Positions 17,331 to 26,939 of a DNA stretch of 64,000 nucleotides are shown here, piece by piece. Positions within the stretch are counted from its first letter, which is position 1. Every line of letters begins with the position of its first letter. The translations under genes were made by a program, and so were the position numbers. This stretch comes from Acinetobacter halotolerans. GTDB taxonomy: Bacteria; Pseudomonadota; Gammaproteobacteria; Pseudomonadales; Moraxellaceae. The notes under the pieces are model-generated. The model saw nothing but the letters and a program-made list of their open reading frames with translations. It ran no database searches and was not told where the DNA came from. The stretch spans positions 1-64,000 of the forward strand of contig NZ_SGIM01000006.1 of NCBI RefSeq assembly GCF_004208515.1, given 5' to 3'.

Positions 17331-19211
17331 ATGGCAATTCCACAACATACGATTGATCAAATTTTGGATCGAACCGACATCGTCGATTTGATCGGTCAAC
17401 GTGTGAAGTTAAAAAAGACTGGAAGAACCTATTCAGGCTGTTGCCCCTTCCATCAAGAAAAAACACCGTCTTTTCATGTGTACCGAGACAAGCAGTATTA
17501 TCATTGCTTCGGTTGCCAAGCCAATGGTAATGCAATTCGATTCTTGATGGATATTGATAGCCGTAACTTCGTCGATGTCATGCAAGACTTATCGAATAAG
17601 ACGGGTGTTGAGCTACCCAAAGACAACCATGATAATAAAAAACTTTCTTATAAGCGCAGTACTCAAGCAACGATCGTACAACCAACTCAAAAAACCAGCC
17701 CTTCAACACCCAATAGTCCAACAATGGATGAACCTGCCGATGGTCATTTTGTCGATATGGATCGCTATATGGATGATCCTTTTGCTCAGTTTGATCCATC
17801 ATTTGTCATGGATGAATATGTACAGGAAGGAAACCTATATGACCTTTTGGAAAATGTGGCGCAATTTTATGAACGCCAATTGCCAAATAGTCAAAAAGCA
17901 CAAAATTATTTTAAACAGCGTGGTCTATCTGCCCAGACCATTCAATTCTGGCGTTTAGGCTATGCGCCAGAAGATTGGCAGCATCTTGAAAAAACCTTCC
18001 CACAAGATATTGAAGGTTTAAAACAACTGGGGCTGATTCGTTCAAGTGATAGCGGTCGAGACTTTGATTTGTTACGTGAACGGGTGATTTTTCCAATTCG
18101 TGACCATAAGGGTCGCGTAGTGGGTTTTGGTGGTCGTGCACTTAATGATGAGGTCAAGCCGAAATACATCAACTCTCCAGACTCGGAAGTCTTTCATAAA
18201 AACCAATTGCTTTATGGACTGTATGAAGGCCGTAAACAAAAAGCCAATGATTGGCTGATGGTTGAGGGCTATATGGATGTGATTGCCTTACAGCAGTATG
18301 GCATCAATGGTGCTGTGGCGACGCTTGGAACAGCAAGCAATGCAGACCATTTAAATACCCTATTTAAACAAAACTCACGAATCACAATCGCCTTTGATGG
18401 AGATGCTGCGGGACAAAAAGCAGCACGCCGAACTTTAGAAATCGCACTTCCCTTACTCAACGATGGTCGTGAATTAAAATTCTTCGTGCTTCCCAATGAA
18501 CATGACCCTGATTCCCTGATCCGCCGTGAAGGCTTAGAAAATTTCCAAAAGTTATTACAACAAGCACCGCTCTTATCAGACTTCGTGTTTGCATACTTAA
18601 CGGGACAACATGACGTCAGTACGCCTGAAGGCAAAAGCTTGGTGATGGGTGAACTACGTGAATTAACGGAGTTGTTGCCGAAACATGGCTCTTTCCGTTA
18701 TATGCTGACACAATCTTTCCGTGAAAAATTGGGTTTAGGCAAACGCTTTACCCCTCAGATTAGTCATGATGCTTCTTTATCTTTTAACATTCAGACTAAA
18801 GATGAAGATTTTGCGATTGCTATATTAATGCATCACCCTTACCTCTATATTCACTTCGAAGAACTTCGCGCAGTGATTGATCAGACTGAACTCTTAGCCA
18901 AAATTTTGGCTGCACTGAATATCGTATTTGATGATTTACCTGATGATCAAGAATTAGCAACGTACTATGTACTTGGCGCGTGTAGTAGTTATAGCCATGA
19001 ACTGGCTGATATTATGCAACGCACCAATATTCAGTCACTCACTGAAGCGCCTGAAATCGCAGATAAACTGGCCAAAGAATATGCCTTGGGTCTACAAGAA
19101 AAATATTTAAGATTAAAGCTTAAATCACCGATCTCTTTAATCGAATCGCGCAACTTACGCCAGCAACTCAATGAACTAACGAAACAAATTAGTTTGCGCT
19201 TATTATCTTAA
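17331..19211 (+). CDS. dnaG: DNA primase
   Basis: A 626-residue primase synthesising RNA primers at the replication fork. The N-terminal CHC2 zinc domain has Cys38, His41, Cys59 and Cys62. The Toprim domain follows (MVEGYMDVIALQQYGI, then FDGDAAGQKAARRT with the metal-binding acidic residues). The C-terminal helicase-binding domain covers the last 140 residues. Between the zinc and polymerase domains there is an insertion of about 60 residues (roughly 100-165), rich in Gln, Thr, Pro and Asp and probably disordered, absent from E. coli DnaG. The last base is 7 bases from the convergent hemA. Confidence 0.97.
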   Translation: MAIPQHTIDQILDRTDIVDLIGQRVKLKKTGRTYSGCCPFHQEKTPSFHVYRDKQYYHCFGCQANGNAIRFLMDIDSRNFVDVMQDLSNKTGVELPKDNHDNKKLSYKRSTQATIVQPTQKTSPSTPNSPTMDEPADGHFVDMDRYMDDPFAQFDPSFVMDEYVQEGNLYDLLENVAQFYERQLPNSQKAQNYFKQRGLSAQTIQFWRLGYAPEDWQHLEKTFPQDIEGLKQLGLIRSSDSGRDFDLLRERVIFPIRDHKGRVVGFGGRALNDEVKPKYINSPDSEVFHKNQLLYGLYEGRKQKANDWLMVEGYMDVIALQQYGINGAVATLGTASNADHLNTLFKQNSRITIAFDGDAAGQKAARRTLEIALPLLNDGRELKFFVLPNEHDPDSLIRREGLENFQKLLQQAPLLSDFVFAYLTGQHDVSTPEGKSLVMGELRELTELLPKHGSFRYMLTQSFREKLGLGKRFTPQISHDASLSFNIQTKDEDFAIAILMHHPYLYIHFEELRAVIDQTELLAKILAALNIVFDDLPDDQELATYYVLGACSSYSHELADIMQRTNIQSLTEAPEIADKLAKEYALGLQEKYLRLKLKSPISLIESRNLRQQLNELTKQISLRLLS

Positions 19212-19218
19212 AAAAGTC

Positions 19219-20502
19219 TTATTGTTTCGGCTTGCGTTCATGCTCAAACACTTCATGCAGATGTTGTTGTAACCATTCGAAGTAGTCAGGATTTTCAGCT
19301 TTGGCAGCCTCTCTTAATAAAATCGAAGTAGGATGCATTAACTTTTGACTTAAACGATGTGCAAACTCTTGTAGGACCTGTTCGGGTGCGTGGCCATGTT
19401 GTAATGACTCTAAAGCATGTGCCAATTCATGCTGACTCATTTCTTCGCTATGTTGGCGATAGGCTTGAATCGTGCCGCTTGCTTCTTTGACTTTTTGTTG
19501 GGTCATCAATTGAGTCGCCAATTGATTGACCATGATCTCAGCTTCAACAGCCGCCTGACGTCGTTGTGCTAAATTTTCCTCAATGACACTTTGTAAATCA
19601 TCAACACCATATAAATAAACGTTATCCAATGATTCTACTTTTGGATTTATATCGCGTGGAACAGCCAAATCAACCATCAGCATTTGTTGATAACGACGTC
19701 TTTTTAATGCGACTTTAACGTCATTATATTCAATCACTTGATGCAAACTACCTGTACAGCTTGAAATCACATCAGCTCTATGTAAATTTTGTGCTAACTC
19801 TGAGAAAGAAATAATTTCAACATCAGCTTGATGTGCAAGTTCCTGTGCCAATTCATCCGCTCGTTCACGGCTACGATTGCAAATAATGATTTTAGCCACT
19901 CCCATTTCAGCCAAGTGTTTGGCAACGAGAGTATTCATCTCACCTGCCGCGACCACCATCACTGTTAATTTTTCTGGATGACTAAAGACCTGAGAAGCAA
20001 GCTGGGCAACTGCATATCCCATTGAAACAGCATGGCTACCAACAGAGGTTTCCGAGCGAACGCGTTTCGCCGCATAAAAAGCATATTCAAAAATGCCATT
20101 TAACTCAGGAGAAATCGTTTCTGCATCTTTGGACAAGGCTAATGCACTTTTTACTTGCCCTAAAATTTGTGGCTCACCTAACATGAGCGAATCCAAACCA
20201 CTGGCAACACGCATCAAATGTGTAACAGCTTGAGCATTTTCGTAACGATACACATGATGAATCAACTGTTTAACATCAATATTATTCACTTGGGCGAGCC
20301 AATTCAGAACGCTATCCGCATCCTCAGTCATGGCATACACTTCCGTCCGATTACATGTAGACACCACCACCATATCTTTAAGCGCTGGATGTTGGTGTCG
20401 CTCATGCAATAACGTCGCTAATCGCTCTGTATTGAAAGCAATTTGTTCACGGAGTTCGACAGAAGCTGTCTGATGGTTGACACCCAGTGCAAAGAAAGAC
20501 AT
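19219..20502 (-). CDS. hemA: Glutamyl-tRNA reductase
   Basis: A 427-residue enzyme, the first committed step of C5-pathway tetrapyrrole synthesis, reducing glutamyl-tRNA to glutamate-1-semialdehyde with NADPH. The catalytic cysteine is Cys50 in [12 protein letters not shown]. The NADP-binding domain ([20 protein letters not shown]) and the C-terminal dimerisation helices are complete. It is divergent from the TPR-lolB-ispE string, the same arrangement as hemA-lolB-ispE-prs in pseudomonads. Together with hemJ it gives two haem synthesis genes in the window. Confidence 0.97.
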   Translation of the reverse strand: MSFFALGVNHQTASVELREQIAFNTERLATLLHERHQHPALKDMVVVSTCNRTEVYAMTEDADSVLNWLAQVNNIDVKQLIHHVYRYENAQAVTHLMRVASGLDSLMLGEPQILGQVKSALALSKDAETISPELNGIFEYAFYAAKRVRSETSVGSHAVSMGYAVAQLASQVFSHPEKLTVMVVAAGEMNTLVAKHLAEMGVAKIIICNRSRERADELAQELAHQADVEIISFSELAQNLHRADVISSCTGSLHQVIEYNDVKVALKRRRYQQMLMVDLAVPRDINPKVESLDNVYLYGVDDLQSVIEENLAQRRQAAVEAEIMVNQLATQLMTQQKVKEASGTIQAYRQHSEEMSQHELAHALESLQHGHAPEQVLQEFAHRLSQKLMHPTSILLREAAKAENPDYFEWLQQHLHEVFEHERKPKQ

Positions 20503-20581
20503 ATCAGATCATCATTTCGCTAAATTTATGTTATTGTGCAACATCGGTGTCATAAAAAGCATTACTTTGGATCAATAAAAA

Positions 20582-22300
20582 TTGCGTCAGCTATATCGCC
20601 GTATTCATTTTCACGGCAAGACGATTAGACGGTATTCTACCACAATCTTATTGTTAGGTAGTATGAGCGCTTACGTCTCTGCACAAGCAATACATGACAT
20701 GTATGCCGATCAGAGCTTTGAATATGCCCTGCAACAAAGTATGGTTGCTGAATTTTCTCTTGCCTACGACGATATTCCGACAGCACTACACAATTATACC
20801 GTGCTTGCGATTCGCGGCAATTCAACCATAATTAAACAACGCGCGCTTGACATTGCACTTGAATATGACGATTTACAAGCAGCATTAGATATCGCCACTC
20901 ATTGGGTCGAACAAGAGCCTGAAGATGTTCCTGCATTATTCTACTTATCGCATATTTCGCTCAAAACCCATGAGTATGACCTTGCTGCAAAAACATTGGA
21001 TAAAATCTTAAATATTGATCCAACTGCTGATTTAGAACAAATTTTAGCTGGAATTGCACCTGAACAAGCTCAAGATCGTAAAGTTTTATTAAATGCACTT
21101 AGTGCCAGTAAAGAAAAAAATAATCCATCAATATTGGCATTAATCGCAGGATTAGAAGCACAAGATGGCTTATATGAACAAGCACTCAAAAATATTAATC
21201 GAGCACTGCGTAAACGTTCAAAATCAACCAGTTTTATTTTAATGAAAGCCAATTTGTTGATGGCTTTACAAGACGATGAAGCAACTCAAAAATGGCTAGC
21301 TCGTGCGAGTCGAAAGAATAAAAATAATCTAGATGTTCGTTTAGCAGAAGCACGTTATTACATTCAGATCAATCAACAGCAGCAGGCATTCGATAAGCTT
21401 CAAGCAATTCTTAAAGACCACCCTCATGCGGAGGAGGCTTTATTTATTGCGGGTTTGACCAGTATCGATTTAAAGCAATACGAACTTGCTGAACAGTATC
21501 TGGTTGAGTTACGTCATTCTGAAAAATACCAAAATGAAGCCTATTATTACCTCGCGATTAATGCGCAACGTAAGCAACATTTTGAAACTGCCAAGGCCTA
21601 TTATCGTCTAGTCGATGGCAGTCTATACATTGTGTCTCGGCGCAACATGATCTCTATTTTTGAACAGCAACAACAACTCAATGATGCGCTGCGTTTTTTA
21701 ACGCAAGAACGAGTAAATTATCCGCAACACGCCAGTTTTTTATATCAAGCTCAAGCGGATATATTAAAGAAAATGGATAATAAGAAGGCTGCATTGGCAT
21801 TGCTTGATGAAGCCATAAAAAATATTCCTGATGATCCTGAGTTGATTTATGCTGAAGTTTTATTGCTCGATCCTTTTACCGACCGAGATAAACTCGATAA
21901 AACTCTAAAACAATTGTTATTGATTGAGCCGAATAGCCCAACCTATCTGAATGCTTATGCCTATACACTTGCCTTACAAAATCGCCGTCTAAAAGAGGCA
22001 CGAAAATATGCGGAATTGGCACTTGAATATGCGCCTGAACAAGCTTCTATTTTAGATACGCTTGGTTACATTGCCTTTTTGCAAAATGACTTTGATACAG
22101 CTGTCAATGTCCTTGAGCAAGCATATGATCTAAGTCAGAATGTTAATATCGGTGTTCGTTACGCGAAAGCACTTTATATGCAAGGCTCACTCACTCAATT
22201 TAGCGATGTGTTACAGCAATTGAAACAAAAACATGCGAATGCCCCACAATTACAACAACTTGATAGCTTAATCTTACCTGTCACTGTAAATAAGAGTTAA
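20582..22300 (+). CDS. TPR-repeat exported protein (PA4667-type)
   Basis: A 572-residue tetratricopeptide protein. The start is TTG at 20582, giving a basic n-region (MRQLYRRIHFHGKTIRR) and a hydrophobic stretch ending near VSAQA, a likely signal peptide. An internal ATG at 20663 would remove most of it. Helical repeats cover the rest, for example EDVPALFYLSHISLKTHEYD and ASILDTLGYIAFLQNDFDTA. It is the first gene of the conserved block TPR-lolB-ispE-prs-rplY-pth and lies four bases before lolB. The family has no settled function; periplasmic scaffolding for envelope assembly is a reasonable guess. Confidence 0.85.
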   Translation: MRQLYRRIHFHGKTIRRYSTTILLLGSMSAYVSAQAIHDMYADQSFEYALQQSMVAEFSLAYDDIPTALHNYTVLAIRGNSTIIKQRALDIALEYDDLQAALDIATHWVEQEPEDVPALFYLSHISLKTHEYDLAAKTLDKILNIDPTADLEQILAGIAPEQAQDRKVLLNALSASKEKNNPSILALIAGLEAQDGLYEQALKNINRALRKRSKSTSFILMKANLLMALQDDEATQKWLARASRKNKNNLDVRLAEARYYIQINQQQQAFDKLQAILKDHPHAEEALFIAGLTSIDLKQYELAEQYLVELRHSEKYQNEAYYYLAINAQRKQHFETAKAYYRLVDGSLYIVSRRNMISIFEQQQQLNDALRFLTQERVNYPQHASFLYQAQADILKKMDNKKAALALLDEAIKNIPDDPELIYAEVLLLDPFTDRDKLDKTLKQLLLIEPNSPTYLNAYAYTLALQNRRLKEARKYAELALEYAPEQASILDTLGYIAFLQNDFDTAVNVLEQAYDLSQNVNIGVRYAKALYMQGSLTQFSDVLQQLKQKHANAPQLQQLDSLILPVTVNKS

Positions 22301-22304
22301 CTCC

Positions 22305-22886
22305 ATGCGTTTTTTCCCAAAATTATGCGTCGCAATCTGTAGCAGTAGCGTGTTGTTTTTAACCGGCTGCCAACATTTAAACCAATCCAAAAAGGTCATT
22401 GCGTCACCGCAACTACAGGATGAAAACAACTTTAGTTTGCAAGGAAAAATCGGCGTGCGGACTCCACAACAGTCTGGGAGCGCATTTTTTACATGGGTGC
22501 AACAGCAAGAACAATTTGATATCGAACTCACGGGCATACTCGGTGTGGGTAAAACACAGATCCAAGGTAAATCTGGTGAGGTCACACTCAATAGTGCTAA
22601 AACAGGGTTAATTACAGCAGCATCGCCTGAAGAATTATTAGAAAAAGCGACTGGCTGGCAGGCGCCCATTATGCATTTAACCCATTGGGTACAGGCCAAA
22701 CCAGCTACCTTACATGCGCAAGTTACGAAAGATGAAAACCAACGTTTAAAACAACTCATTGAAGATGGTTGGACGGTCGATTTTAGTTATAACGATGCTC
22801 AAATGCTGCCAAATAAGCTGCTGTTGAAACAAGCGCTTGCCGAAGATAAAGAAAACCGTATTACAATGGTCATTCAAAACCGATAG
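22305..22886 (+). CDS. lolB: Outer membrane lipoprotein receptor LolB
   Basis: A 193-residue lipoprotein that accepts lipoproteins from LolA and inserts them into the outer membrane. The signal peptide ends in lipobox FLTGC, with the lipidated Cys at residue 22. The conserved segment FSLQGKIGVRTPQQSGSAFF and a downstream WTVDFS strand match the LolB beta-sheet. It is located between the TPR gene (4 bases upstream) and ispE (16 bases downstream). With BamD it makes two outer-membrane biogenesis factors in this stretch. Confidence 0.92.
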   Translation: MRFFPKLCVAICSSSVLFLTGCQHLNQSKKVIASPQLQDENNFSLQGKIGVRTPQQSGSAFFTWVQQQEQFDIELTGILGVGKTQIQGKSGEVTLNSAKTGLITAASPEELLEKATGWQAPIMHLTHWVQAKPATLHAQVTKDENQRLKQLIEDGWTVDFSYNDAQMLPNKLLLKQALAEDKENRITMVIQNR

Positions 22887-22902
22887 CTTAGATTATTCTA
22901 TT

Positions 22903-23736
22903 ATGATGAGAGTTCCTTCCCCTGCCAAATTGAATTTATTTCTTCATATCACAGGTCGTAGAGAAAATGGTTATCATGAATTACAAACTATTTTTCAATT
23001 GATTGATTTATATGACTGGATGACTTTTGAGGAAATTACAGAAGAAACCATTCAAATACAGGGCCTAGCAGAAGTACAATTCGAACAGAACTTAATCTAT
23101 CGAGCAGCTCAACTATTACGTCCTCATGCCAAATCGCCATGTGGTCTCAACATCCAAATTGAGAAAAATATACCCATGGGTGCAGGTCTAGGTGGCGGTT
23201 CATCCAATGCTGCAACCACACTCATTGTGCTCAATCAGCTTTGGCAGTGCGGGTTAAATAATCAGCAACTCGCAGAGTATGGCGTGCAACTTGGTGCCGA
23301 TGTTCCAATTTTCGTTTATGGACGAAATGCATGGGCAGAAGGGATCGGTGAACATTTATCATTCATAGACTTAGCGCAAAAAAAGTTCATTATTTTAAAA
23401 CCTGACTGTTTTATCAGCACTCAACAGCTATTTTCACAAAAATCATTGACAAGAGATTCTAAGATCACTACATTTTGCGCCTATCAGTTACGACCTTCTC
23501 TTTTTAGAAATAACTTTGAACCTTTGGCTCGACAGTTATATCCTGAAGTTGAAGAAGCAATGCAATATTTAGATCAGTTTGGTCTAGCAAAGCTTACAGG
23601 TACAGGTGCTTGTGTTTTTACTGAGGTAACCGAAGAGATGGACATAGAGTTGATCTTGCAAAACGCACCATGTAAAGCTTATGTGGTCAATAGTTTAGCA
23701 GAATCACCTTTAAGAAATTTCTCAGTTACACGCTAG
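22903..23736 (+). CDS. ispE: 4-diphosphocytidyl-2-C-methyl-D-erythritol kinase
   Basis: A 277-residue GHMP kinase of the non-mevalonate isoprenoid pathway. The ATP-binding motif PMGAGLGGGSSNAATTLIVL lies near residue 90, and the substrate-binding N-terminus VPSPAKLNLFLHITGRRENG is intact. An upstream in-frame ATG at 22837 overlaps lolB and is unlikely; two adjacent ATGs at 22903 and 22906 are the natural starts. Its TAG stop (23734-23736) overlaps the first two bases of the mature tRNA-Gln gene at 23735, so 5' processing of the tRNA would cut the stop codon out of a joint transcript. Confidence 0.95.
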   Translation: MMRVPSPAKLNLFLHITGRRENGYHELQTIFQLIDLYDWMTFEEITEETIQIQGLAEVQFEQNLIYRAAQLLRPHAKSPCGLNIQIEKNIPMGAGLGGGSSNAATTLIVLNQLWQCGLNNQQLAEYGVQLGADVPIFVYGRNAWAEGIGEHLSFIDLAQKKFIILKPDCFISTQQLFSQKSLTRDSKITTFCAYQLRPSLFRNNFEPLARQLYPEVEEAMQYLDQFGLAKLTGTGACVFTEVTEEMDIELILQNAPCKAYVVNSLAESPLRNFSVTR

Positions 23737-23809
23737 GGGCGTCGCCAAGTGGTAAGGCACCGGGTTTTGATCTCGGCATCCGTTGGTTCGAATCCAGCCG
23801 CCCCTGCCA
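23735..23809 (+). tRNA. tRNA-Gln (UUG), copy 1
   Basis: A 75-base cloverleaf with acceptor AGGGGCG/CGCCCCT, encoded GCCA end and anticodon loop TTTTGAT (anticodon UUG). The first of four identical tandem copies. Its 5' base is the A of the ispE stop codon TAG, so the mature ends overlap the coding region. Confidence 0.95.
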
Positions 23810-23839
23810 ATTTTCATCTGTAGATATATGTAATACATT

Positions 23840-23914
23840 AGGGGCGTCGCCAAGTGGTAAGGCACCGGGTTTTGATCTCGGCATCCGTTGGTTCGAATCC
23901 AGCCGCCCCTGCCA
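23840..23914 (+). tRNA. tRNA-Gln (UUG), copy 2
   Basis: Identical to copy 1, 30 bases downstream, with no promoter or terminator visible between them. It is probably processed from one polycistronic precursor. Confidence 0.95.
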
Positions 23915-23930
23915 TTACATTATCAAATTT

Positions 23931-24005
23931 AGGGGCGTCGCCAAGTGGTAAGGCACCGGGTTTTGATCTCGGCATCCGTTGGTTCGAATCCAGCCGCCCC
24001 TGCCA
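23931..24005 (+). tRNA. tRNA-Gln (UUG), copy 3
   Basis: Identical to copies 1 and 2, only 16 bases after copy 2. Same anticodon UUG and encoded CCA. Confidence 0.95.
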
Positions 24006-24089
24006 TTCCTTTAGACAGACTTGTTTTATATTGATATTGATCAAACATATTGACAATACCGTATAAAACCATTAAAGTTCTGCCGCATT

Positions 24090-24164
24090 AGGGGCGTCGC
24101 CAAGTGGTAAGGCACCGGGTTTTGATCTCGGCATCCGTTGGTTCGAATCCAGCCGCCCCTGCCA
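24090..24164 (+). tRNA. tRNA-Gln (UUG), copy 4
   Basis: The last identical copy, 84 bases after copy 3. The intervening sequence contains TTGACA at 24049-24054, which may start an additional transcript for this copy and prs, although the -10 box is not certain. Confidence 0.95.
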
Positions 24165-24193
24165 TATAATAGATTGTTTCTAAACTACCCGTT

Positions 24194-24242
24194 GGAAAAA
24201 TCATAGATTTTTCCCTTGCGCTCGGGTGAAGCGTTGCTTCAC
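24194..24242 (+). promoter_or_regulatory. Two hairpins in the prs leader
   Basis: Stem GGAAAAATC/GATTTTTCC (24194-24214, loop ATA) and stem GTGAAGC/GCTTCAC (24226-24242, loop GTT) lie side by side just upstream of prs. The first is followed by only a few pyrimidines and the second by CTTAATCC, so neither is a standard terminator. They may form a regulatory leader or mark the tRNA transcript end. Confidence 0.4.
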
Positions 24243-24264
24243 TTAATCCTCGCTCAGGTGCTTC

Positions 24265-25218
24265 ATGCCCAATCTTGTCGTTTTTAGTGGAAGTGCTCAT
24301 CCACAGTTCGCCCAAAAAGTCGTAAGTCATTTACATATCCCTTTAGGAGCTGCTTCAGTTAGCAAGTTCTCTGATGGTGAAATTTCAGTTGAAATTACTG
24401 AAAATGTACGTGGTAAAGACGTTTTTATCGTCCAATCTACTTGTGCGCCAACCAATGATAACCTTATGGAAATCTTGGTCATGGCTGATGCTTTGCGTCG
24501 CGCAAGTGCAGGTCGTATCACAGCAGTTATTCCGTACTTCGGTTACGCACGTCAAGATCGACGTCCGCGTTCTGCTCGTGTACCTATTACTGCTAAGGTT
24601 GTTGCAGATATGCTAACAACTGTAGGTATCGACCGCGTTGTGATGATCGATCTGCACGCAGACCAAATTCAAGGTTTCTTTGATATTCCTGTTGACAACA
24701 TCTATGGTACGCCTGCTTTGTTAGCTGATTTACATCAGCAACAACATCACAACTTAATGGTGGTTTCACCTGACGTTGGTGGTGTGGTACGTGCTCGTGC
24801 TGTTGCAAAACAACTGGGTGATATTGATTTAGCTATCATCGATAAGCGCCGTCAAAAAGCAAATGAATCTCAAGTGATGCATTTGATTGGTGACGTCAAA
24901 GATCGTGACTGTGTCATCGTAGATGATATGGTTGATACAGCAGGTACGCTTTGCAAAGCGGCTGATGCACTAAAACAATTTGGTGCACGTCGAGTTATTG
25001 CTTATGCAACTCACCCTGTTTTATCTGGCAAAGCCATTGAGAACCTTCAAAATTCTGTTATTGACGAACTTGTTGTAACCGACACGATTCCTCTTTCAGA
25101 TGAGGCAGCAAACATTGGCAAAGTTCGCCAAGTGTCTGTTGCTAGCATGGTTGCTGAAACAATTCGTCGTATCAATAACGAAGAATCTATTAGCGCAATG
25201 TTTGATAGTTATCTATAA
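24265..25218 (+). CDS. prs: Ribose-phosphate pyrophosphokinase
   Basis: A 317-residue PRPP synthase making phosphoribosyl pyrophosphate from ribose 5-phosphate and ATP, feeding purine, pyrimidine, histidine, tryptophan and NAD synthesis. The ribose-phosphate/ATP segments [20 protein letters not shown] and the PRPP loop [13 protein letters not shown] are intact, as is the regulatory flexible loop [16 protein letters not shown]. It sits between the tRNA-Gln array and rplY, the order usual in Pseudomonadales. Its leader hairpins suggest post-initiation control. Confidence 0.97.
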   Translation: MPNLVVFSGSAHPQFAQKVVSHLHIPLGAASVSKFSDGEISVEITENVRGKDVFIVQSTCAPTNDNLMEILVMADALRRASAGRITAVIPYFGYARQDRRPRSARVPITAKVVADMLTTVGIDRVVMIDLHADQIQGFFDIPVDNIYGTPALLADLHQQQHHNLMVVSPDVGGVVRARAVAKQLGDIDLAIIDKRRQKANESQVMHLIGDVKDRDCVIVDDMVDTAGTLCKAADALKQFGARRVIAYATHPVLSGKAIENLQNSVIDELVVTDTIPLSDEAANIGKVRQVSVASMVAETIRRINNEESISAMFDSYL

Positions 25219-25236
25219 TAGCCCAGCTTTTTTCTT

Positions 25237-25262
25237 AAACCCTAGCTTAGCTAGGGTTTTCT
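25237..25262 (+). terminator. Terminator after prs
   Basis: Stem AAACCCTAGC/GCTAGGGTTT with loop TTA, followed by Ts. rplY then needs its own promoter or readthrough. Confidence 0.75.
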
Positions 25263-25315
25263 ATCACTAAACTGGTCGCAAGTTTAGTCTCTTAAAACTC
25301 AATGAGGATATGCCC

Positions 25316-25612
25316 ATGGCAAACTTCGTATTAAATGCTCAAGCACGTGAAGCTGCACTACAAGGGAAAGGTTCGAGCCGCCGCCTTCGTCACGCAGGAA
25401 AAATTCCAGCAATCATCTATGGTGGTAGCGGTGAGCCTGTAACAGTTACTTTAGAGCTTCGTCAAATCGTTAAAGCTTTAGAAAACAATGCCTTCTTTGA
25501 AGAAGTGATTGAAATCCAAATTGGTGATCAAGTTGAAAACGTTAAAATCAAAGCGTTACAACGTCACCCAGCAAAAAATACACCTATGCACGCTGACTTT
25601 ATCCGCGCATAA
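25316..25612 (+). CDS. rplY: 50S ribosomal protein L25, short form
   Basis: A 98-residue L25, the short 5S rRNA-binding form without the C-terminal CTC extension. The N-terminus [20 protein letters not shown] and the [16 protein letters not shown] rRNA-contact segment are conserved. The start at 25316 is preferred to 25310 because TGAGGA is placed eight bases before it and because it gives the usual MANF start. pth follows 18 bases later, the normal order. Confidence 0.95.
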   Translation: MANFVLNAQAREAALQGKGSSRRLRHAGKIPAIIYGGSGEPVTVTLELRQIVKALENNAFFEEVIEIQIGDQVENVKIKALQRHPAKNTPMHADFIRA

Positions 25613-25630
25613 GTGTTAAAGGCTTAATTA

Positions 25631-26212
25631 GTGTCAAATATTTCGCTAATTGTTGGTTTGGGCAATCCTGGAAAGGAATATGCCCAAACTCGCCATAACG
25701 CAGGTTTTTGGTTCGTAGAACAGCTTGCAGATCGTTATGGTATTCAGTTAAAAGCTGATCCGAAATTTCATGGATTCAGTGGTCGTGGTCAAATTGAAGG
25801 TCATGACGTACGTCTATTGCTCCCAACAACCTTTATGAACCGTTCTGGTCAAAGTGTTGCCCCTTTCGCTAAGTTTTATCAGATTTCTCCTGAATCGATC
25901 TTAATCGCTCATGATGAACTGGATATGGATCCTGGCGTTATTCGTTTGAAAACAGGTGGTGGACACGGCGGACACAATGGTCTACGTGATATCGTTCCTC
26001 ATCTTGGTGCTAATTTCCACCGCTTACGGATTGGAATTGGACATCCTGGCTCGAAAGAGCGTGTTTCAGGTCATGTACTCAATAAAGCCCCAAGCAGTGA
26101 ACAAGATTTAATGGATGCAGCAATTGATCATGCTTTATCTAAAGTGAAAATACTTGTTGATGGACAAGTTTCGCAAGCGATGAATCAAATCAATGCTTAC
26201 AAACCCGCTTAA
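25631..26212 (+). CDS. pth: Peptidyl-tRNA hydrolase
   Basis: A 193-residue enzyme that releases peptides from peptidyl-tRNA that dropped off the ribosome. The signature GLGNPGKEYAQTRHNAGF contains the catalytic His22, and GGHGGHNGLRDI follows near residue 110. The start is GTG. It is co-directional with rplY. A weak hairpin (GCGCAAAATGCGC, 26262-26274) lies beyond the stop. Confidence 0.97.
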   Translation: MSNISLIVGLGNPGKEYAQTRHNAGFWFVEQLADRYGIQLKADPKFHGFSGRGQIEGHDVRLLLPTTFMNRSGQSVAPFAKFYQISPESILIAHDELDMDPGVIRLKTGGGHGGHNGLRDIVPHLGANFHRLRIGIGHPGSKERVSGHVLNKAPSSEQDLMDAAIDHALSKVKILVDGQVSQAMNQINAYKPA

Positions 26213-26358
26213 ACTTACGACTGTATTGTTGAACAATCATACTTGCCATATTGCATTTTTAGGCGCAAAATGCGCATCGTACCGCCAATAGCCCGCGGAA
26301 AACGTGACAAGTCAACCATAAGATATTCATCTTAGGTCTTACTCAGGAGACGCTAGCC

Positions 26359-26739
26359 ATGCTATCTCGTTTATTAAAATGTAAAATTCACCGTGCAGTT
26401 GTGACTCATGCAGAACTTCATTACGAAGGTTCTTGTGCAATTGACGGTGTATTAATGGACTTAGCAGGGATTCGTGAATACGAAGAAATCCACGTATGGA
26501 ACGTCACTAACGGCAAACGTTTCACAACCTATGCAATCCGTGGTGAAGATGATTCAGGCATTATTTCAGTCAATGGTGGCGCAGCACACCAAGCTGATGT
26601 AGGCGATTTAGTGATTATTGCAACCTTTGGTGATTTCACTGAAGTAGAAGCAGATCTGCACAAGCCGCGTTTAGTCTATGCTAATCCAAACAATACTGTA
26701 AGTCACACTGCAAACTGCATTCCTGTGCAAATTGCATAA
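26359..26739 (+). CDS. panD: Aspartate 1-decarboxylase proenzyme
   Basis: A 126-residue pyruvoyl enzyme making beta-alanine for pantothenate and CoA. The self-cleavage site is Gly24-Ser25 in YEGSCAIDG; Ser25 becomes the pyruvoyl group. The catalytic core ([16 protein letters not shown]) and NGAAAH-like motif (here [12 protein letters not shown]) are complete. CAGGAGACGCTAGCC precedes the ATG. The other pantothenate genes are not in this window; coaD is. Confidence 0.96.
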   Translation: MLSRLLKCKIHRAVVTHAELHYEGSCAIDGVLMDLAGIREYEEIHVWNVTNGKRFTTYAIRGEDDSGIISVNGGAAHQADVGDLVIIATFGDFTEVEADLHKPRLVYANPNNTVSHTANCIPVQIA

Positions 26740-26758
26740 ACTTTAAAGATTCCAAAAG

Positions 26759-26787
26759 AGCCAGTCAAAAATGAACTGGCTTTTTTT
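26759..26787 (+). terminator. Terminator after panD
   Basis: Stem AGCCAGT/ACTGGCT with a nine-base loop, then seven Ts. Confidence 0.85.
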
Positions 26788-26939
26788 ATAGCTAAGCTTT
26801 TTACAGCTACATAAAAGTATCTCCCAAAAACCTACATACAAAAAAACGTCTAAACAACAGTCCTACTTTACGCAACCATACTTGTAAAAGAGCTCAATGC
26901 TTTATTAAATGAATAGAAAATAAAGATAATTTGAAGAAT

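Noticed and set aside
22837..22902. Upstream start of ispE inside lolB
   Set aside because: The extra 22 residues are unlike IspE N-termini; the pair of ATGs at 22903/22906 fits the family.
23735..24164. Regular 75-base repeats resembling a CRISPR array
   Set aside because: The repeats are complete tRNA-Gln cloverleaves with CCA ends; spacers are of uneven length and no cas genes are present.
23838..24330. Open frames across the tRNA-Gln array on both strands
   Set aside because: They are the same repeated translation of identical tRNA genes and do not encode a real protein.
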